This document shows positions 7,976 to 16,597 of a DNA stretch of 50,274 nt, one piece after another. The translations under genes were made by a program, and so were the position numbers. This stretch comes from Kocuria rosea. Its GTDB lineage: Bacteria > Actinomycetota > Actinomycetes > Actinomycetales > Micrococcaceae. The notes below the pieces were generated by a model that made no database searches, was not told where the DNA came from, and saw only the letters and a list, made by a program, of their open reading frames with translations. The stretch's first letter is position 1; each line of letters begins with the position of its first letter. Where the stretch lies: NCBI RefSeq assembly GCF_023715525.1, contig NZ_JAMBOG010000023.1:1-50274 (forward strand), given 5' to 3'.

Positions 7976-8290
7976 TCAGGGGTCCCCGGCAGCGGAGGGC
8001 GGGCCACCGGCCGGTGACGGCTCGGGGAGGATGAAGCACACCGGCTGAGCAGGACGGTGGGGTTCGTCGTGGTCGATCTGCCCATACAACAGGTCCAGCG
8101 AGCCCGCCTCGAGGTGCTCGACCGCGCTGAGGTCGACGATGACCTCGGTCGATGAGGTGAGGGCCCGGGCGCGGTGGATCATCGAGGACAGCACCTGCTG
8201 GTTCGTCGCGGTCAGGTGCCTGGTGGTCATCAGACGGACTAGTTTCTCATCCGGGGCGACCTCGACAATCACGGACAGCTGAAGTTCCAC
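7976..8290 (-). CDS. STAS-like anti-sigma-factor-antagonist protein
   Basis: A 104-residue protein with a STAS-like pattern: a short N-terminal strand, a helix with RARAL, then EVIVDLSAVEHLEAGSLDLLYG, where the anti-anti-sigma phospho-serine would normally sit after the DLS strand. The expected serine region reads EAGSLDLL, so S is present but shifted relative to the classical DSSG. The GTG at 8290 is chosen because AGGAG lies 7 nt upstream and because it aligns with the start of a paralogue at 33007-33324. Such proteins are phosphorylated or dephosphorylated in partner-switching cascades; a SpoIIE phosphatase occurs at 40257-41441. Confidence 0.65.
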   Translation of the reverse strand: MELQLSVIVEVAPDEKLVRLMTTRHLTATNQQVLSSMIHRARALTSSTEVIVDLSAVEHLEAGSLDLLYGQIDHDEPHRPAQPVCFILPEPSPAGGPPSAAGDP

Positions 8291-8730
8291 GGGAAGGCTC
8301 CTGGGCCGAGAGAGGATCATGGCCGGCTGCTGGACCCTACTTCCAGGCTAAGTGGGTGGGTGCCCGCTGACCAGCAGCGTTGGCCATCTCGTTCCCCTAC
8401 TGGGGCGGTGCATCAGGAGGCAGGCCGTGTCCACGATCCAGGAGTGTGGTGGAACGGCCACCGGTCACGGGAGTGTTCTGCGGGGTGTCTGCCCAGAGCA
8501 GGGTGGATTCAGAAGTGATGGGGGCCTCGGTGGATGTGCCGGGCCCAGGACGGACCGGCCCTCTAACAGCCAGTTGCTCGAGCACCGGCCGGCCGGTCCA
8601 GTAACCCGTCAGAGCCTGGTGTCCGGTGGGGGAGGAGCCCCTGTCGGTTTCCGCCCCCCGGTCGGTGTCGAGGCGAGAAGGAAGCGGTCCGCGCTCTTGT
8701 GGCACGTCGGGCCTGTGCCTACCGTGGGTC
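8291..8730. other. Intergenic region between divergent genes
   Basis: About 440 bp between a minus-strand STAS gene and a plus-strand lipoprotein gene. It should contain both promoters. A TACCGT hexamer at 8720-8725 sits 5 nt before the lipoprotein ATG and is a likely leaderless -10 element. I see no gene in the remainder. Confidence 0.4.
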
Positions 8731-8970
8731 ATGAACACGAACCAGCGCGTCATCGCCGCCACCGCCGCCGCGATCGCCGGGCTCTTCCTGGCCGGGTGCG
8801 ACAACACGGAAACCGAAGAAGCCCCGCAAGCCCCCGCCGACACAAGTGCTCCCCTGAACGAGACCGGTGGCGTGGGGGAGGGCGATGAGGCTGATGGTCC
8901 CGACAGCGAGACCGGTGGGGTGGGTGACGGCGACCTGGGCGGCAATGACGGCGAGGAGGGCACCGGCTGA
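8731..8970 (+). CDS. Small acidic lipoprotein
   Basis: A 79-residue protein with a signal peptide and lipobox (LFLAGC at about residues 18-23), so it is predicted to be lipid-anchored outside the membrane. The mature part is very acidic and low in complexity, with a repeated unit NETGGVGEGDEADG / SETGGVGDGDLGG. There is no Shine-Dalgarno; a TACCGT hexamer 5 nt upstream points to a leaderless mRNA. Function is unknown; the D/E/G-rich tail may bind cations. Confidence 0.7.
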   Translation: MNTNQRVIAATAAAIAGLFLAGCDNTETEEAPQAPADTSAPLNETGGVGEGDEADGPDSETGGVGDGDLGGNDGEEGTG

Positions 8971-9125
8971 GGCAACCTCGCTTCCGGGGCGCGCCGACCG
9001 CGGAGCCACAGCCCAGCCTGCCTGGGGGACGCCGGCCGGCGCCGCACCGGGAGCAGACCCAGGCGTCCCGACAAGAAGGCCGAGGGCGTTTTTCCTGGGG
9101 CGTGTTCTGGCCTGGGTGTCAGAGG

Positions 9126-9360
9126 CGGGGGATGGCCAAGGGCCTGGGGCTGAGGTGCCCGGCGACGACCCGCAGGTCCGGGAGGGATGCTCCCTCCACC
9201 CGGGGCAGCACATCGGTGGCCAACAACTCCGTGGCGTTCGAGGCAATGGGCAAACCCATCTCACCACCGAACTGCCGGCCAGGCACGCCACTACGAGAGA
9301 GCGGGGTGATGAGATAGCGCCCGTCCCTGGGCCTGAAAGACGCCTGGCCATGGCATCACC
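9126..9360 (-). pseudogene. Remnant of an unidentified protein-coding gene
   Basis: On the minus strand, a frame ending in TGA at 9126 encodes a protein-like stretch including FRPRDGRYLITPLSRSG, GRQFGGEMGLPIASN and LPDLRVVAGHLSPRP, with good third-position GC bias. It is closed upstream by a stop near 9360, and the only nearby ATG is in a different phase. It looks like the C-terminal part of a degraded enzyme. I do not recognise the family. Confidence 0.3.
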
Positions 9361-9539
9361 CAACGCGACGTCATGGCCATTGGCTGCGCCCAGGCAGGGG
9401 ACTGTCGCCTCCGGCCACCCGGTGCGGTGATACCCGCCCCCCTCCGGTGCCCTTTGTCCTCGCCGCGCCGACCAAAATATGCCCTGAAGAGGTCGCCGGA
9501 ACTGGGGATCGGCCCAAGGTGGTCCCTACCATTGGGGGC

Positions 9540-10439
9540 ATGTCCTCACGTCAGCGCGGCGGCAGCCCCGGTGTCGGTGTGGTGATCCCGGCCTTCAACG
9601 AAGAGGCCGTCCTGCGCAGATGTCTACTGGCCGTGCTGGATCAGACGGTGGCCGCCGAGCAGATCATCGTGGTGGACAACGGCTCCACGGACGGCACCCG
9701 CGCCGTGGTGACCCGGGTGCAAGCCCAGCACCCGAAGGCCCCGATCACCCTGATCCGACAGTGTGCAGAACAAGGCCTGGTTCCTACCCGCAATGCTGGT
9801 CTCGATGCCGCCGACGCCGAGGTGCTGGGCCGGATCGATGCGGACTCCGTGCTGGCCCCGGACTGGGTCGAGCAGGTGCAGCAGGCGTTCCAGGACCCAG
9901 AGCTGGCCGCCGTCACCGGCCCGGTGCTCTACTACGACCTCCCGATGCCCCGGCTGGGACTGGCCATCGATGCCGCCGGGCGTCACCTGGTGATGAAACT
10001 GGTCGCCGACCGGCACCCGTTCCTCTACGGCTCCAACATGGCCATCCGCCGCACCGCGTGGGAGAGGATCCGCTCCACCACCTGCCGGGACGAGCACGAC
10101 CGGATGCACGAGGACGTCGACCTGTCCCTGCACCTGGCCGAGCACGGGCTGAAGGTCGCCTACCGGCCGACCATGATCACCGGGGTCTCAGCCCGGCGCA
10201 TGGACGACTCTCCCGCGCGCTTTCGCTACTACGTGGGCCGCTACCGCCGCACCTACAGCGCCCATCAGGTCACCAGCCCCATCCCCCTGACAGCGACCAT
10301 CATCCTCCGCTGCCTGTACTGGCCACTGAAGCTGGTGAGGTTCTTGCGTCGCCCTCCGCTGTCCTCCCCCACGACCGGTCCACCGCTGCCCTTGACCACC
10401 CAGGGCACCACAGGTGGCCATCCGCCAACGTCCACCTGA
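9540..10439 (+). CDS. Family 2 glycosyltransferase
   Basis: A 299-residue GT-A glycosyltransferase. It opens with VVIPAFNEE (14-22), has VVDNGSTDGT (44-53), the metal-binding DAD at 100-102 and a downstream EDVDLSLHL segment with the catalytic-base acid. The C-terminus (LTATIILRCLYWPLKLV) is a probable membrane-associated helix, followed by a Pro/Thr-rich tail. The ATG at 9540 lacks a ribosome site but has TACCAT 7 nt upstream, so a leaderless transcript is likely; the longer open frame is not needed. It transfers a sugar from a nucleotide donor, probably to an envelope glycan; donor and acceptor are unknown. Confidence 0.88.
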   Translation: MSSRQRGGSPGVGVVIPAFNEEAVLRRCLLAVLDQTVAAEQIIVVDNGSTDGTRAVVTRVQAQHPKAPITLIRQCAEQGLVPTRNAGLDAADAEVLGRIDADSVLAPDWVEQVQQAFQDPELAAVTGPVLYYDLPMPRLGLAIDAAGRHLVMKLVADRHPFLYGSNMAIRRTAWERIRSTTCRDEHDRMHEDVDLSLHLAEHGLKVAYRPTMITGVSARRMDDSPARFRYYVGRYRRTYSAHQVTSPIPLTATIILRCLYWPLKLVRFLRRPPLSSPTTGPPLPLTTQGTTGGHPPTST

Positions 10440-10704
10440 TTCACGGCCGAGTCCCTAATTTCGCCCAGGTCGGCGAGGGCTTCGCCCCCGTCCAGTGCAC
10501 TATCCACGTTCAGGACCGGCCACGCCGCTGGGCACTCAGCAATCTCGCACCCTCTACGGGTCTCGATCGTGGCGGTGCGCCATCCCCGCGGCAGCGCACC
10601 GACCTGCTCGCTCACCGTGATCTGCAGCCCCGAGCGAGACCGGCGGGTGCCGTCATTAGCCACACCCCATGACCGGGGGGACTGTGCACCATGATGGTCG
10701 CTGC

Positions 10705-11901
10705 TCAGGAGGGGTGCTGGCCGGCGCGGGCGCGCAGCACCAGCTCGAGCTCGAACCTCGCCTGCGGGTCGTTGAGCGCCTCACCGAAGATCTCGCGCAG
10801 CTGGTTGACCCGGTAGCCGACCGTCTGCTCGTGGATCTCCAGCTCCGCGGCCATCGCCGCGCGCTGGCCGTGGTGCTTGAGCCAGGACAGCAGGGTCGCC
10901 ACCAGCCGCTCCTGCTGCGCGGGCCGCAGCCGCTCCAGCGGCGCCAGCCGCTGGGCGCCCAAATCCTCCACCACGGTGCGCTCCCCCAGCAGGACGAGCT
11001 CCGCCAGGCGCTCCGAGACCCACAGCGGCCCCTCCCCGCCGGTCCCGCCGGGGTCGTGGGCCAGCAGCTCCCGGGCCATGACGGCGAGCCGCAGGGAGTC
11101 GGGGGCCGCCTGCCAGGGCCGTCCCGGGCCGACCACCGCGGCCCGCCCGGCCAGCACGCGCCCCAGCTCCTGGCGCGCCGTCGGGGAGGCGGGCTCGGGC
11201 ACGACCGCCACGACGTCGCCGGGGCGGGAGGTGAGCAGCGCCCGCCGGCCCAGGCGGGAGCGCAGCCCGGTGCGCCGGTCGGCGGGCAGGGTGACCACCA
11301 CCACGCGCTCGGGCAGGGTCCAGCCGGCCGCGTGCACGGCCGCGCGCACGGACTCCTCGTCGGCGTTGCCGCGGATCAGCATCTCCGCCACCGTGTCCAG
11401 CAGCCGGTCCCGCTCGCCCGCCCGCTCGGACTGCTCGGCGGCGTAGCCCTCGGCGCTGGCGGCGGAGAGCTCCTCGATGTAGGCGAACACCGACTCTGCC
11501 AGGCCGATCAGCACGGAGGCCTCGAAGCCGGCCTCCATGGCCACGCGGGACAGCGAGCGCAGGGTGGTGCGGGCGCCCGAGCGGTAGGCCGCGAACAGGG
11601 CGTCCATGGGCCGGCCCTGGTGCACCTCGGCCCGGCCCAGGCCCTCATAGACGGCCCGGTCCTCCTCGCGCAGGGCCGGTTGCTCGGTCTCGGCCAAGTC
11701 CAGGACCCGGGTCAGGGCCGCTTCCACCCCCTGCCGGATTTCCTCTTGCAGAGGACCGTCCAAGGGCCCGGCATAGACCGGGACGTCCTGGCGCACCCCG
11801 GCCAGCAGCTCTTCTGCGATGACCGGCGCATGGGCTCGGAACAGCGGCGTGAGAGACAGCGGCAACGCCGTCCACGGCAGATCCCGATCCACTTCCACCA
11901 C
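10705..11901 (-). CDS. PucR/CdaR-type transcriptional regulator
   Basis: A 398-residue protein ending in the PucR C-terminal helix-turn-helix (LLSWLKHHGQRAAMAAELEI, HEQTVGYRVNQLREIFG, about 335-375). The N-terminal half is a helical RsbRD-like segment (EEIRQGVEAALTRVLDLAE), and the middle is the GGDEF-like CdaR region that is degenerate in this family. These are DNA-binding activators that respond to metabolites. The GTG at 11901 is supported by AAAGGGGGG upstream. It is alone on its strand, convergent with the glycosyltransferase, so its targets are not evident. Confidence 0.85.
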   Translation of the reverse strand: MVEVDRDLPWTALPLSLTPLFRAHAPVIAEELLAGVRQDVPVYAGPLDGPLQEEIRQGVEAALTRVLDLAETEQPALREEDRAVYEGLGRAEVHQGRPMDALFAAYRSGARTTLRSLSRVAMEAGFEASVLIGLAESVFAYIEELSAASAEGYAAEQSERAGERDRLLDTVAEMLIRGNADEESVRAAVHAAGWTLPERVVVVTLPADRRTGLRSRLGRRALLTSRPGDVVAVVPEPASPTARQELGRVLAGRAAVVGPGRPWQAAPDSLRLAVMARELLAHDPGGTGGEGPLWVSERLAELVLLGERTVVEDLGAQRLAPLERLRPAQQERLVATLLSWLKHHGQRAAMAAELEIHEQTVGYRVNQLREIFGEALNDPQARFELELVLRARAGQHPS

Positions 11902-12601
11902 CGTGCACCCCCCTTTGTTCGTGCTCAGGCCACAGTCTCTCGATCCCGCCGCCGACGGGCAACGCTGACCGCCACCGGCAAATGGCCACGGCTGGCGACC
12001 CCGTCCGCTGGCTCCTGCTCCCCTGCCCTGCTCGGGCCCATGCTGGGCACCGGGAACTGAGCCGGTGGAACACCTGGACGGTCGGCTGAGCGCAACGGCA
12101 GAAAGAGGCGTGAGCGCACAGTGGGCTGGTACTGCCGGTTTCGGCGCCAGTCGGCTGTGGCCTGCGGTGAAACCTGTCTATGGTTCCACCGTCGATCCGG
12201 CACACCGCCCCCCAGGATCCGGACACCGAGGGGGCCCGAGGTGCCGTCCCGGCGCCCCGGTGTGGTCACGACTGCGGCTCAGTGGCAGGGCCCCCACCGT
12301 CAGCGACCGCACCCCTATGCGCAGACCAGGTGGCGGGGGCCATGCGCGGTCAGCATCCCATGCGGAAAGCCGGCCCCTCCATCCCCGCAACTGGTGCCGT
12401 CGCGCCGGTGTGTCACTGTGGGGCCGCGGGGTTCCCACGGTCGGGGGAGGACCCGTGCTGTTCGGGACCATGGTGCTCAGCCCGCCCGGGTGCCGAAGAC
12501 CGGGCAATGGAGCGGCCATCCCGTCCCACAGGTCCGGCTACCGGAGCTGATTTCGCCGGCCGAGTCCTCCGATCACCGGGGCGAGGCAGTTGCCGGCCCG
12601 G
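11902..12601. other. 700-bp region without a recognisable gene
   Basis: Lies upstream of the PucR-type gene and downstream of the lipid kinase. All open frames here overlap each other on both strands, have Arg/Pro/Gly-rich shadow composition and lack start signals. The PucR-gene promoter must be at the low-coordinate side. No repeat or hairpin stands out. Confidence 0.35.
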
Positions 12602-13537
12602 TCAGCCGATGACGGTCAGGGCCGAGGGGGCGGATTCGACCCGCACCCGGGTGTTCGCCGCAACGGAGCGGACCTCCCCGTCGAGCTGATAGGGCATCGG
12701 TTTGAGGGTGGTGAACTCGTAGCGGGCCACACTGGGCTGGTCCCCCAGCCCGGTCGTGGTGGCGCGCGCCGCTTTGAGCAGGATGCGCCACTTGGCGGTG
12801 TGCGGGAAGAGGATCACCTCGAAGCGCCCGTCGGCGGGGCGGTCCTCGGCCTCGCTCAAGGTGGCGTACTTGGCCATCTGCGGGATGTTGGCGAAGACCA
12901 GGCTGTCAATCCTCTGCCGGGTGCCGTCGGGGTGGGCGATGCGGAAGGGGCGGAACTTCGCAAAGGTCCGCACCACCGACACCATCTCCTTCCAGGCCCC
13001 TTTGTTGCCCTTCTCCATGTCGATGGCCACCACCGGGGTCAGCCCGAAACCGATGTAGGAGTGGGCGTAGACGGCCTCCGCCCCTGGCCCGGCCCCGGTG
13101 CTCAGGTGCAGCAGGTCCATCTGACGCACCTTTCCCTCAGCGATGGCCTCGGGCAGGGGCTGGCGAGCGGTGGTGCGCTGGTGGTCGTTGGCGTTGCCGG
13201 CGCCCACCACCGCGCACACGGTGTCGGTGGTGGGCGCAGCCATGACGCCGTTGACGACCTCGTTGTAGCCCCCGTCGCCGCTGACCGAGACCACCAAGGC
13301 GTTCGGTGTCGTAGCCGCCTCACGGGCCAGGTCCACGGCGTGCCCGGCGTACTCGGTGGGCAGCAGCCGGATGTGCGGGGTGTAGGGCAGGCCCGTGGTG
13401 AGCTCATCGCGCAGTTTCGCGGCCAGCTCGGGGGCGTCGCCGGTGCTGTTCGGGTTGTAGATCACGAAGACGGCATCGAACCTGCGGCCTGCGCTGGGCT
13501 CGGTGGAGCCGGTGGTGGTGGGGTCGGTGGTGGTCAT
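12602..13537 (-). CDS. Diacylglycerol kinase-family lipid kinase
   Basis: A 311-residue member of the DAGK/YegS family. It shows the nucleotide-binding GDGG at 87-90 followed by NEVVNG at 92-97, plus VFVIYNPNSTG near residue 25 and a C-terminal QLDGE motif. These enzymes phosphorylate diacylglycerol or related lipids with ATP at the membrane. Length is normal. It starts 21 bp after a TetR-family gene on the same strand, so the two are probably an operon controlled by that regulator. Confidence 0.88.
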   Translation of the reverse strand: MTTTDPTTTGSTEPSAGRRFDAVFVIYNPNSTGDAPELAAKLRDELTTGLPYTPHIRLLPTEYAGHAVDLAREAATTPNALVVSVSGDGGYNEVVNGVMAAPTTDTVCAVVGAGNANDHQRTTARQPLPEAIAEGKVRQMDLLHLSTGAGPGAEAVYAHSYIGFGLTPVVAIDMEKGNKGAWKEMVSVVRTFAKFRPFRIAHPDGTRQRIDSLVFANIPQMAKYATLSEAEDRPADGRFEVILFPHTAKWRILLKAARATTTGLGDQPSVARYEFTTLKPMPYQLDGEVRSVAANTRVRVESAPSALTVIG

Positions 13538-13558
13538 GACGGCTCCTGGGGAATGGGC

Positions 13559-14371
13559 TCAGGCATCGGGCTGGTCGGGTCGCCCCGGGTGACTTTCGGG
13601 TCCGCCGGGAGCGGTGGGGCGGAGCTGGGCGGCGAGCCCGTCCAGGAGGATGGTGATGCCCGCCTCGAGTTCGGCCGCCCCGTCGTAGTCGGCCAGCACC
13701 GGGGCCAGGGCGCGCAGCTGAGGGAACTTGCGGGCGGGCAGCCGGTGCAGGCCCAGGCGCAGGAGGTCCTCGTTCTCCTCCGGGTCCACGACGATCTCCT
13801 GGAGCTCGTTGAGGACGTGCCCGTAGAGGAACCCGTAGTAGGCCCGGTAGACGTGCAGGGCGGACGCCGGGGCGAAGCCGGCCCCGGTGAGCAGGGCAAG
13901 GATGTTCTCCAGGGGCCGCAGAGTGCCCAGCGGGCGCAGCCCCAGGGGCGTGGACAGTGGCCGGGTCACCAGCAGCGGCACCACGTGGGGGTGGGCCAGC
14001 GCCAGGGCGCGGAAGTCGTGGGCAGTGGAACGCAGCTGGGCCTGCCAGTGGCTCCCGTCGGTGGGGATGACCAGTTGGTCCAGCACCAGTTCGGTGATCC
14101 CGTCGAGCAGATCCCCCCGGTTTCGGGCGTAGCGGTACAGGCCCATGGGGTCCCGGCCCAGCTCGTTGCCCAGCCTGCGCATGGTCAACGCCTCCAGGCC
14201 CTCGCTGTCCACCAGGCGCAGGGCTGCGGTGAGCACGACCTCCCGGCTCAGCCGCGGCCGGCGCGCCCGGGGCTGCGGCGTCGGCGCCGGTGCGGAGTCC
14301 TCGTGAGGGCCGGGCTCGAGAGCGCCGGGGGCGGGGTCTTCGGGGGAAGACGGGGGAGAGGGGGGAGGCAT
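13559..14371 (-). CDS. TetR-family transcriptional regulator
   Basis: A 270-residue repressor. A Pro/Ala-rich leader of about 40 residues precedes the helix-turn-helix (REVVLTAALRLVDSEG, LTMRRLGNELGRDPMGLYRY, about 43-85), followed by a C-terminal ligand domain like that of tetracycline repressor-type TetR proteins (FLYGHVLNELQEI). It is transcribed divergently from a small membrane protein gene across a region with repeated TCTACA elements, its probable operator, and heads an operon with the lipid kinase. The inducer is unknown. Confidence 0.88.
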   Translation of the reverse strand: MPPPSPPSSPEDPAPGALEPGPHEDSAPAPTPQPRARRPRLSREVVLTAALRLVDSEGLEALTMRRLGNELGRDPMGLYRYARNRGDLLDGITELVLDQLVIPTDGSHWQAQLRSTAHDFRALALAHPHVVPLLVTRPLSTPLGLRPLGTLRPLENILALLTGAGFAPASALHVYRAYYGFLYGHVLNELQEIVVDPEENEDLLRLGLHRLPARKFPQLRALAPVLADYDGAAELEAGITILLDGLAAQLRPTAPGGPESHPGRPDQPDA

Positions 14372-14412
14372 GACGTTCAGGTCCTTCGGTAAGCCAGCTT
14401 TGCTTTCCCCTA

Positions 14413-14439
14413 GTCTACAGCTAATGTCTACACCGTAGA
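14413..14439. promoter_or_regulatory. Probable TetR-type operator (repeated GTCTACA)
   Basis: GTCTACA occurs at 14413-14419 and 14426-14432 as a 13-bp-period direct repeat. The second copy forms the palindrome TCTAC-ACC-GTAGA at 14427-14439. The site lies between the divergent TetR gene and the membrane protein gene, where autoregulation by the repressor would be expected. Confidence 0.55.
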
Positions 14440-14470
14440 GCCGGGGTGGGGTAATCCCACCGCGGCTCTA
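14436..14470. terminator. Large 15-bp hairpin between divergent genes
   Basis: TAGAGCCGGGGTGGG and its reverse complement (one mismatch) are separated by GTAAT. The stem begins inside the putative operator. No T run follows on either strand, so it may be a regulatory 5'-leader structure for the gene at 14548 rather than a terminator. Confidence 0.45.
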
Positions 14471-14547
14471 CTTCCCAGCGCTGACCGGCACCCCTTCCGG
14501 TTGAGCGCCGTGCCGATCCGGCAACCCACACTTTTCAGGAGATCTCC

Positions 14548-14838
14548 TTGACGACCACTGCCTCCCACGCCGCCACCGCCACGACTGCTGCTGACCGCCC
14601 GGTGCGCCGCACCGCCGAGACCAAGGCCGCGACGAGGACCACCGAGCTCCTTGCCTACCTGGGCGTGCTGGTGGCCATCGTCGTGACCGCCAGCCTGGTC
14701 GGGGACAACGGGGCCGAGAACCGGGTGGACCTCTTCGATGCCCGTCAGGCGGTGGAGTACATCACCTACCTGACCATCGGGTACCTGGGGGCCCGCGGAC
14801 TGGCCAAGTCCGGCAGCCGCGAGCACCACGCCGCCTGA
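14548..14838 (+). CDS. Small two-helix membrane protein
   Basis: A 96-residue protein with a TTG start preceded by AGGAG. After a Thr/Ala-rich N-terminus and a basic stretch (RPVRRTAETKAATRT) there are two hydrophobic segments, LLAYLGVLVAIVVTASL and VEYITYLTIGYLGARG, separated by a short polar loop with NGAENRVDLFDAR. The C-terminus is SGSREHHAA. I know similar actinobacterial hypothetical proteins but no function. Its position opposite a TetR gene and its operator suggests it is a regulated target of that repressor. Confidence 0.7.
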   Translation: MTTTASHAATATTAADRPVRRTAETKAATRTTELLAYLGVLVAIVVTASLVGDNGAENRVDLFDARQAVEYITYLTIGYLGARGLAKSGSREHHAA

Positions 14839-15057
14839 GCACTGCTCCGCCTGAGCACCCTTTCGGCTCTGGCCGTTCGCCCGGTCCTGGTTTTCCAGGC
14901 ACGTCGTGCACGTGCTCGCGGGCATCCTGTTGATCCGACCCCCGGCCGTCACCGCTCTACCGGGCCGCCGCCTCGTGTCGGGTCTTTCCTTGCTCGCTCC
15001 CGTGCCGGTTTACGGTGGTTTCTGCACCTGGGTGAATACCCGGAAGGGGCCTCGTCG

Positions 15058-15396
15058 TTGAGTCTTCGACACTTCGTGCGTCGGCCACCGGCAGTCACCG
15101 CGCAGGAGGCCCTGAGCCTCATCGACGCAGGTGCGCTCATCATCGACGTCCGCCGCGAGCAGGACCGGCGTCGGAACCACATCCCGGGGGCGTGGCACAT
15201 TCCGCTGGACCAACTCGAACAGCGCGCTGTCGAACTGCCGGAAGACCAGCTGCTCATCACCTTCTGCACGGGTGGGCTCCTGTCCTCGGGAGCAGCGAAC
15301 CTCCTTCGCGAACTGGGATTCGACGCCGTCAACAAGTCCCGGGGGCTCATCGACTGGCGGGTGATCGGCGGGTCCCTCATCAGCGGCACCGGCTAG
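15058..15396 (+). CDS. Rhodanese-like domain protein
   Basis: A 112-residue single rhodanese domain: IIDVRREQDRRRNHIPGAWHIPL is the usual CH2A-like region and ITFCTGGLLSSGAANLLRELG holds the active-site cysteine loop. The loop CTGGLLS differs from the typical CxxGxR, lacking the arginine, so sulfurtransferase activity is uncertain. The start is a TTG with GGAAGGGG about 10 nt upstream. Single-domain rhodaneses carry persulfide sulfur in the cytoplasm. It stands alone, with decayed sequence downstream. Confidence 0.8.
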   Translation: MSLRHFVRRPPAVTAQEALSLIDAGALIIDVRREQDRRRNHIPGAWHIPLDQLEQRAVELPEDQLLITFCTGGLLSSGAANLLRELGFDAVNKSRGLIDWRVIGGSLISGTG

Positions 15397-15965
15397 GTGC
15401 ACCCGGTCATGCGGTTCGTGGCAGACGGCTGATCGGTGTGGGTCGGGGCCAGCAGCCGAAGCGCGGTGGGCACTTCGGTGATGTCTTCGCTACCGAGAAA
15501 GTGCCCGCAGCCCAGCACGATCGTGAGGACGAGCAAAAATCCCCGACGACCCCGCCCTCCGGGCGGCCTTCACCGCCGGCCTGCCGGGCTGGTTGCACTA
15601 CGGCCCCGACACCAGCTGTACCGCGCCCGAGGACAGAAACATCACTTAGACGCGCGTCCGGCTGCTGGAAGTCGGCTCCTGACTCCGCCGTCCCCCTCGA
15701 GCGTGACCCTCTGGCTCCGGGCGACGCGACACGTGATGACAGTGTGCTGACCCGCCCTGTCTGCCATCTCCTGCCGCACCTGCGGTGATGCCCAGCGGCG
15801 CCACAGCTGGACGAAAGTCCTGGAAATCGACACGGCTAATCCGTAGGGTGACCCCGGTTGTCCGATGACCCCCATCACGGTTCAACCGCGCGCCCATTTC
15901 CCTCCATCAGCGACGGCGCAGGACCACGCACCTGCACTGGGCCCCGTCGCAGAAAAGGACCCCTC
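15397..15965. other. Non-coding stretch with a possible gene remnant
   Basis: Between the rhodanese and the SipW-type secreted protein. The frame at 15545-15649 on the plus strand encodes a protein-like end (ALRAAFTAGLPGWLHYG, then a Cys, ending EDRNIT and TAG), with no start and a TGA just upstream. It looks like the C-terminus of a lost gene that I cannot name. The promoter for the next operon must lie in the last 150 bp. Confidence 0.3.
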
Positions 15966-16586
15966 ATGCGCACCCCCTCTCCCCGGACCCGCAAGATCGC
16001 CGGGCTCTCCGCCGCCCCCGTCGCCGTGCTCGTGGCCGGCCTGATGGTCTGGCAGGGCTCCACCGCCGCCTTCACCGCCACCACCCGCAACTCCGGCAAC
16101 TCCTGGGCCACCGGTCAGGTCGCCCTCACTGACGACGACGCCGGCCGCGCCGGCTTCACCGTGGAGAACCTCGTCCCGGGTGCGACCGGTGAGCGCTGCA
16201 TCGTGGTGACCTCCAACTCGACCGTCGCCGGCGAGGTGCGCGCCTACACGCAGAACCTCTCCGGCTCCGCCGCCGGACTGGAGGACCACATCGACCTACG
16301 GGTCGAGCGCGGCACGGGCGGCTCCTTCGACTCCTGCGACGGCTTCACCCCCGTCCCCGGGGCGCTTCCGGCCCAGTCGCTGACCACTCTGGCTCAGGCC
16401 AACCGCGACTACGCCACCGGCGGCGCCGCCTGGGAGACCGAAGGCACCTCGGGGGAGTCCACGACCTACCGCGGCATCTGGACCTTCGACACCGCGAACA
16501 TGTCTCAAGCCCAGATCGACGCGCTCCAGGGTTCTCGCGTGAGCGTGGACCTGGTCTGGGAGCTGCAGAGCAACGACGCCGCCTGA
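15966..16586 (+). CDS. Secreted protein with SipW-dependent signal peptide (TasA/camelysin-like)
   Basis: A 206-residue exported protein. After a basic start (PSPRTRK) comes a hydrophobic core and then STAAFTATTRNSGNSWATG, the characteristic cleavage region of proteins processed by SipW-type signal peptidases (TasA, camelysin and similar). The rest is beta-rich with two cysteines (ERCIVV, DSCDG). AAAGGA precedes the ATG at 15966. The next gene, 11 bp downstream, encodes a SipW-like signal peptidase, so this is its obvious substrate. It may be a surface or fibre protein. Confidence 0.8.
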   Translation: MRTPSPRTRKIAGLSAAPVAVLVAGLMVWQGSTAAFTATTRNSGNSWATGQVALTDDDAGRAGFTVENLVPGATGERCIVVTSNSTVAGEVRAYTQNLSGSAAGLEDHIDLRVERGTGGSFDSCDGFTPVPGALPAQSLTTLAQANRDYATGGAAWETEGTSGESTTYRGIWTFDTANMSQAQIDALQGSRVSVDLVWELQSNDAA

Positions 16587-16597
16587 CCCGCTCCTCC

